A stretch of 64,000 nt of DNA from Rhizosphaericola mali (GTDB taxonomy: Bacteria > Bacteroidota > Bacteroidia > Chitinophagales > Chitinophagaceae), in NCBI RefSeq assembly GCF_004337365.2, contig NZ_CP044016.1, forward strand, positions 3,825,507 to 3,889,506, read 5' to 3'. A model generated the notes under the pieces. It was not told the origin of the DNA and did not search any database. It was given only the letters and a program-made list of their open reading frames with translations. Positions 63,737 through 64,000 of the stretch are shown here, piece by piece; the stretch's first letter is position 1, and every line of letters starts with the position of its first letter. The translations under genes and the position numbers were made by a program.

Positions 63737-63793
63737 AGTAGTAATTTTGGTATAATATGTTTTTTAAAATTGAGTTTTAGGGTTCTAATTAAT

Positions 63794-64000
63794 TTATCTC
63801 CTGCTAGCAATCAATAAATTCAAATCGGTATATTTTAAGTTAAATCTTTCGCTAATATAGAAATTAGTTAGGAAACCTTTGTATAAATAAACGCCGCTTC
63901 GCAAATTAATGTCTTGCCAGATCATCGATTCAAATCCGCCTTCATCTCCGATTTCAATCAACATAGGCATCAAGACATTACTCGTTGCTTGGCTTGCAGT
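63794..64000 (-). CDS. Probable alanine dehydrogenase, C-terminal end (continues beyond window)
   Basis: The minus strand from 64000 to the TAA at 63794-63796 is open without a stop for 68 residues, including GVYLYKGFLTNFYISERF and LKYTDLNLLIASRR. The phrase GVY-x-Y-x-G-x-LTN and a following helix match the C-terminal end of Bacteroidota alanine dehydrogenases (NAD-dependent conversion of alanine to pyruvate and ammonia). Only this tail is visible, with neither the NAD-binding site nor the catalytic residues, so the assignment is tentative. The gene is transcribed toward the two DUF3857 genes. Confidence 0.5.
   Translation of the reverse strand, partial: TASQATSNVLMPMLIEIGDEGGFESMIWQDINLRSGVYLYKGFLTNFYISERFNLKYTDLNLLIASRR

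Noticed and set aside
1-64000. tRNA, rRNA, riboswitch, CRISPR array or complete insertion sequence
   Set aside because: None was seen on either strand: gaps are short, no cloverleaf-like or regularly spaced repeat was found, and no transposase or integrase is encoded.

Overview
The window is an AT-rich chromosomal segment from a Bacteroidota bacterium, most likely a member of Chitinophagaceae or a close relative. Support comes from the TonB-dependent receptor with a carboxypeptidase-regulatory N-terminus, a PorU/PorV-type pair of the type IX secretion system, a fused MurF-alanine racemase, DUF3857/transglutaminase proteins, many exported proteins whose signal peptides end in AQ or GQ, Bacteroidota-type promoters (TTTG, about 19 bases, TAnnTTTG) and the lack of clear Shine-Dalgarno sequences. 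I see no rRNA, tRNA, CRISPR array, complete insertion sequence or prophage. Coding density is high and no gene-free stretch exceeds 300 bases.

Layout. 1-4.7 kb: end of an MFS exporter, a TonB-dependent receptor and a PQQ-propeller lipoprotein. 4.8-14.6 kb: housekeeping genes (rsgA, scpA, mscL, frr, an N-terminal transketolase half, a sensor kinase, a flavin-binding oxidase-like protein, an MBL hydrolase, uvrB, a DUF2795 protein), with a decayed 3' end of a polyphosphate kinase 2 gene at 7.1 kb. 14.6-21.7 kb, minus strand: catalase, a cbpM-cbpA chaperone pair behind an exported protein, an OmpA-family porin and fumC. 21.8-37.8 kb, plus strand: polyprenyl diphosphate synthase, purA, a charged low-complexity protein, murF-alr, then three linked genes (UbiA prenyltransferase, class I isoprenoid-synthase-like protein, exported protein with a DxDDT motif), a TamB/AsmA-like giant and a dipeptidyl-peptidase IV. 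37.9-48 kb: a very AT-rich glycosyltransferase patch and the porV-porU-RDD-GT-C operon. 48-64 kb: tyrS, corA, a PIF1-like helicase, a GDPD lipoprotein, a palindromic repeat element, an ECF sigma/anti-sigma/outer-membrane-barrel operon, a Crp/Fnr regulator, a WG-repeat protein, a MerR-like protein with long acidic tandem repeats, two DUF3857 proteins and the end of a probable alanine dehydrogenase.

Most interesting. (1) The UbiA / class I isoprenoid / DxDDT trio at 27.2-30.3 kb looks like an uncharacterised isoprenoid pathway: it has an all-helical enzyme with both Asp-rich motifs at the spacing of a true prenyl synthase, and a secreted protein with the acid motif of class II terpene cyclases. 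(2) A run of eight G in a GT-C glycosyltransferase gene is a possible phase-variation switch. (3) Inverted repeats sit upstream of the catalase and of the oxidase-like gene. (4) The MerR-like protein carries a nearly identical 207-bp tandem array. (5) One of the paired DUF3857 proteins appears to have lost its transglutaminase Cys and His.
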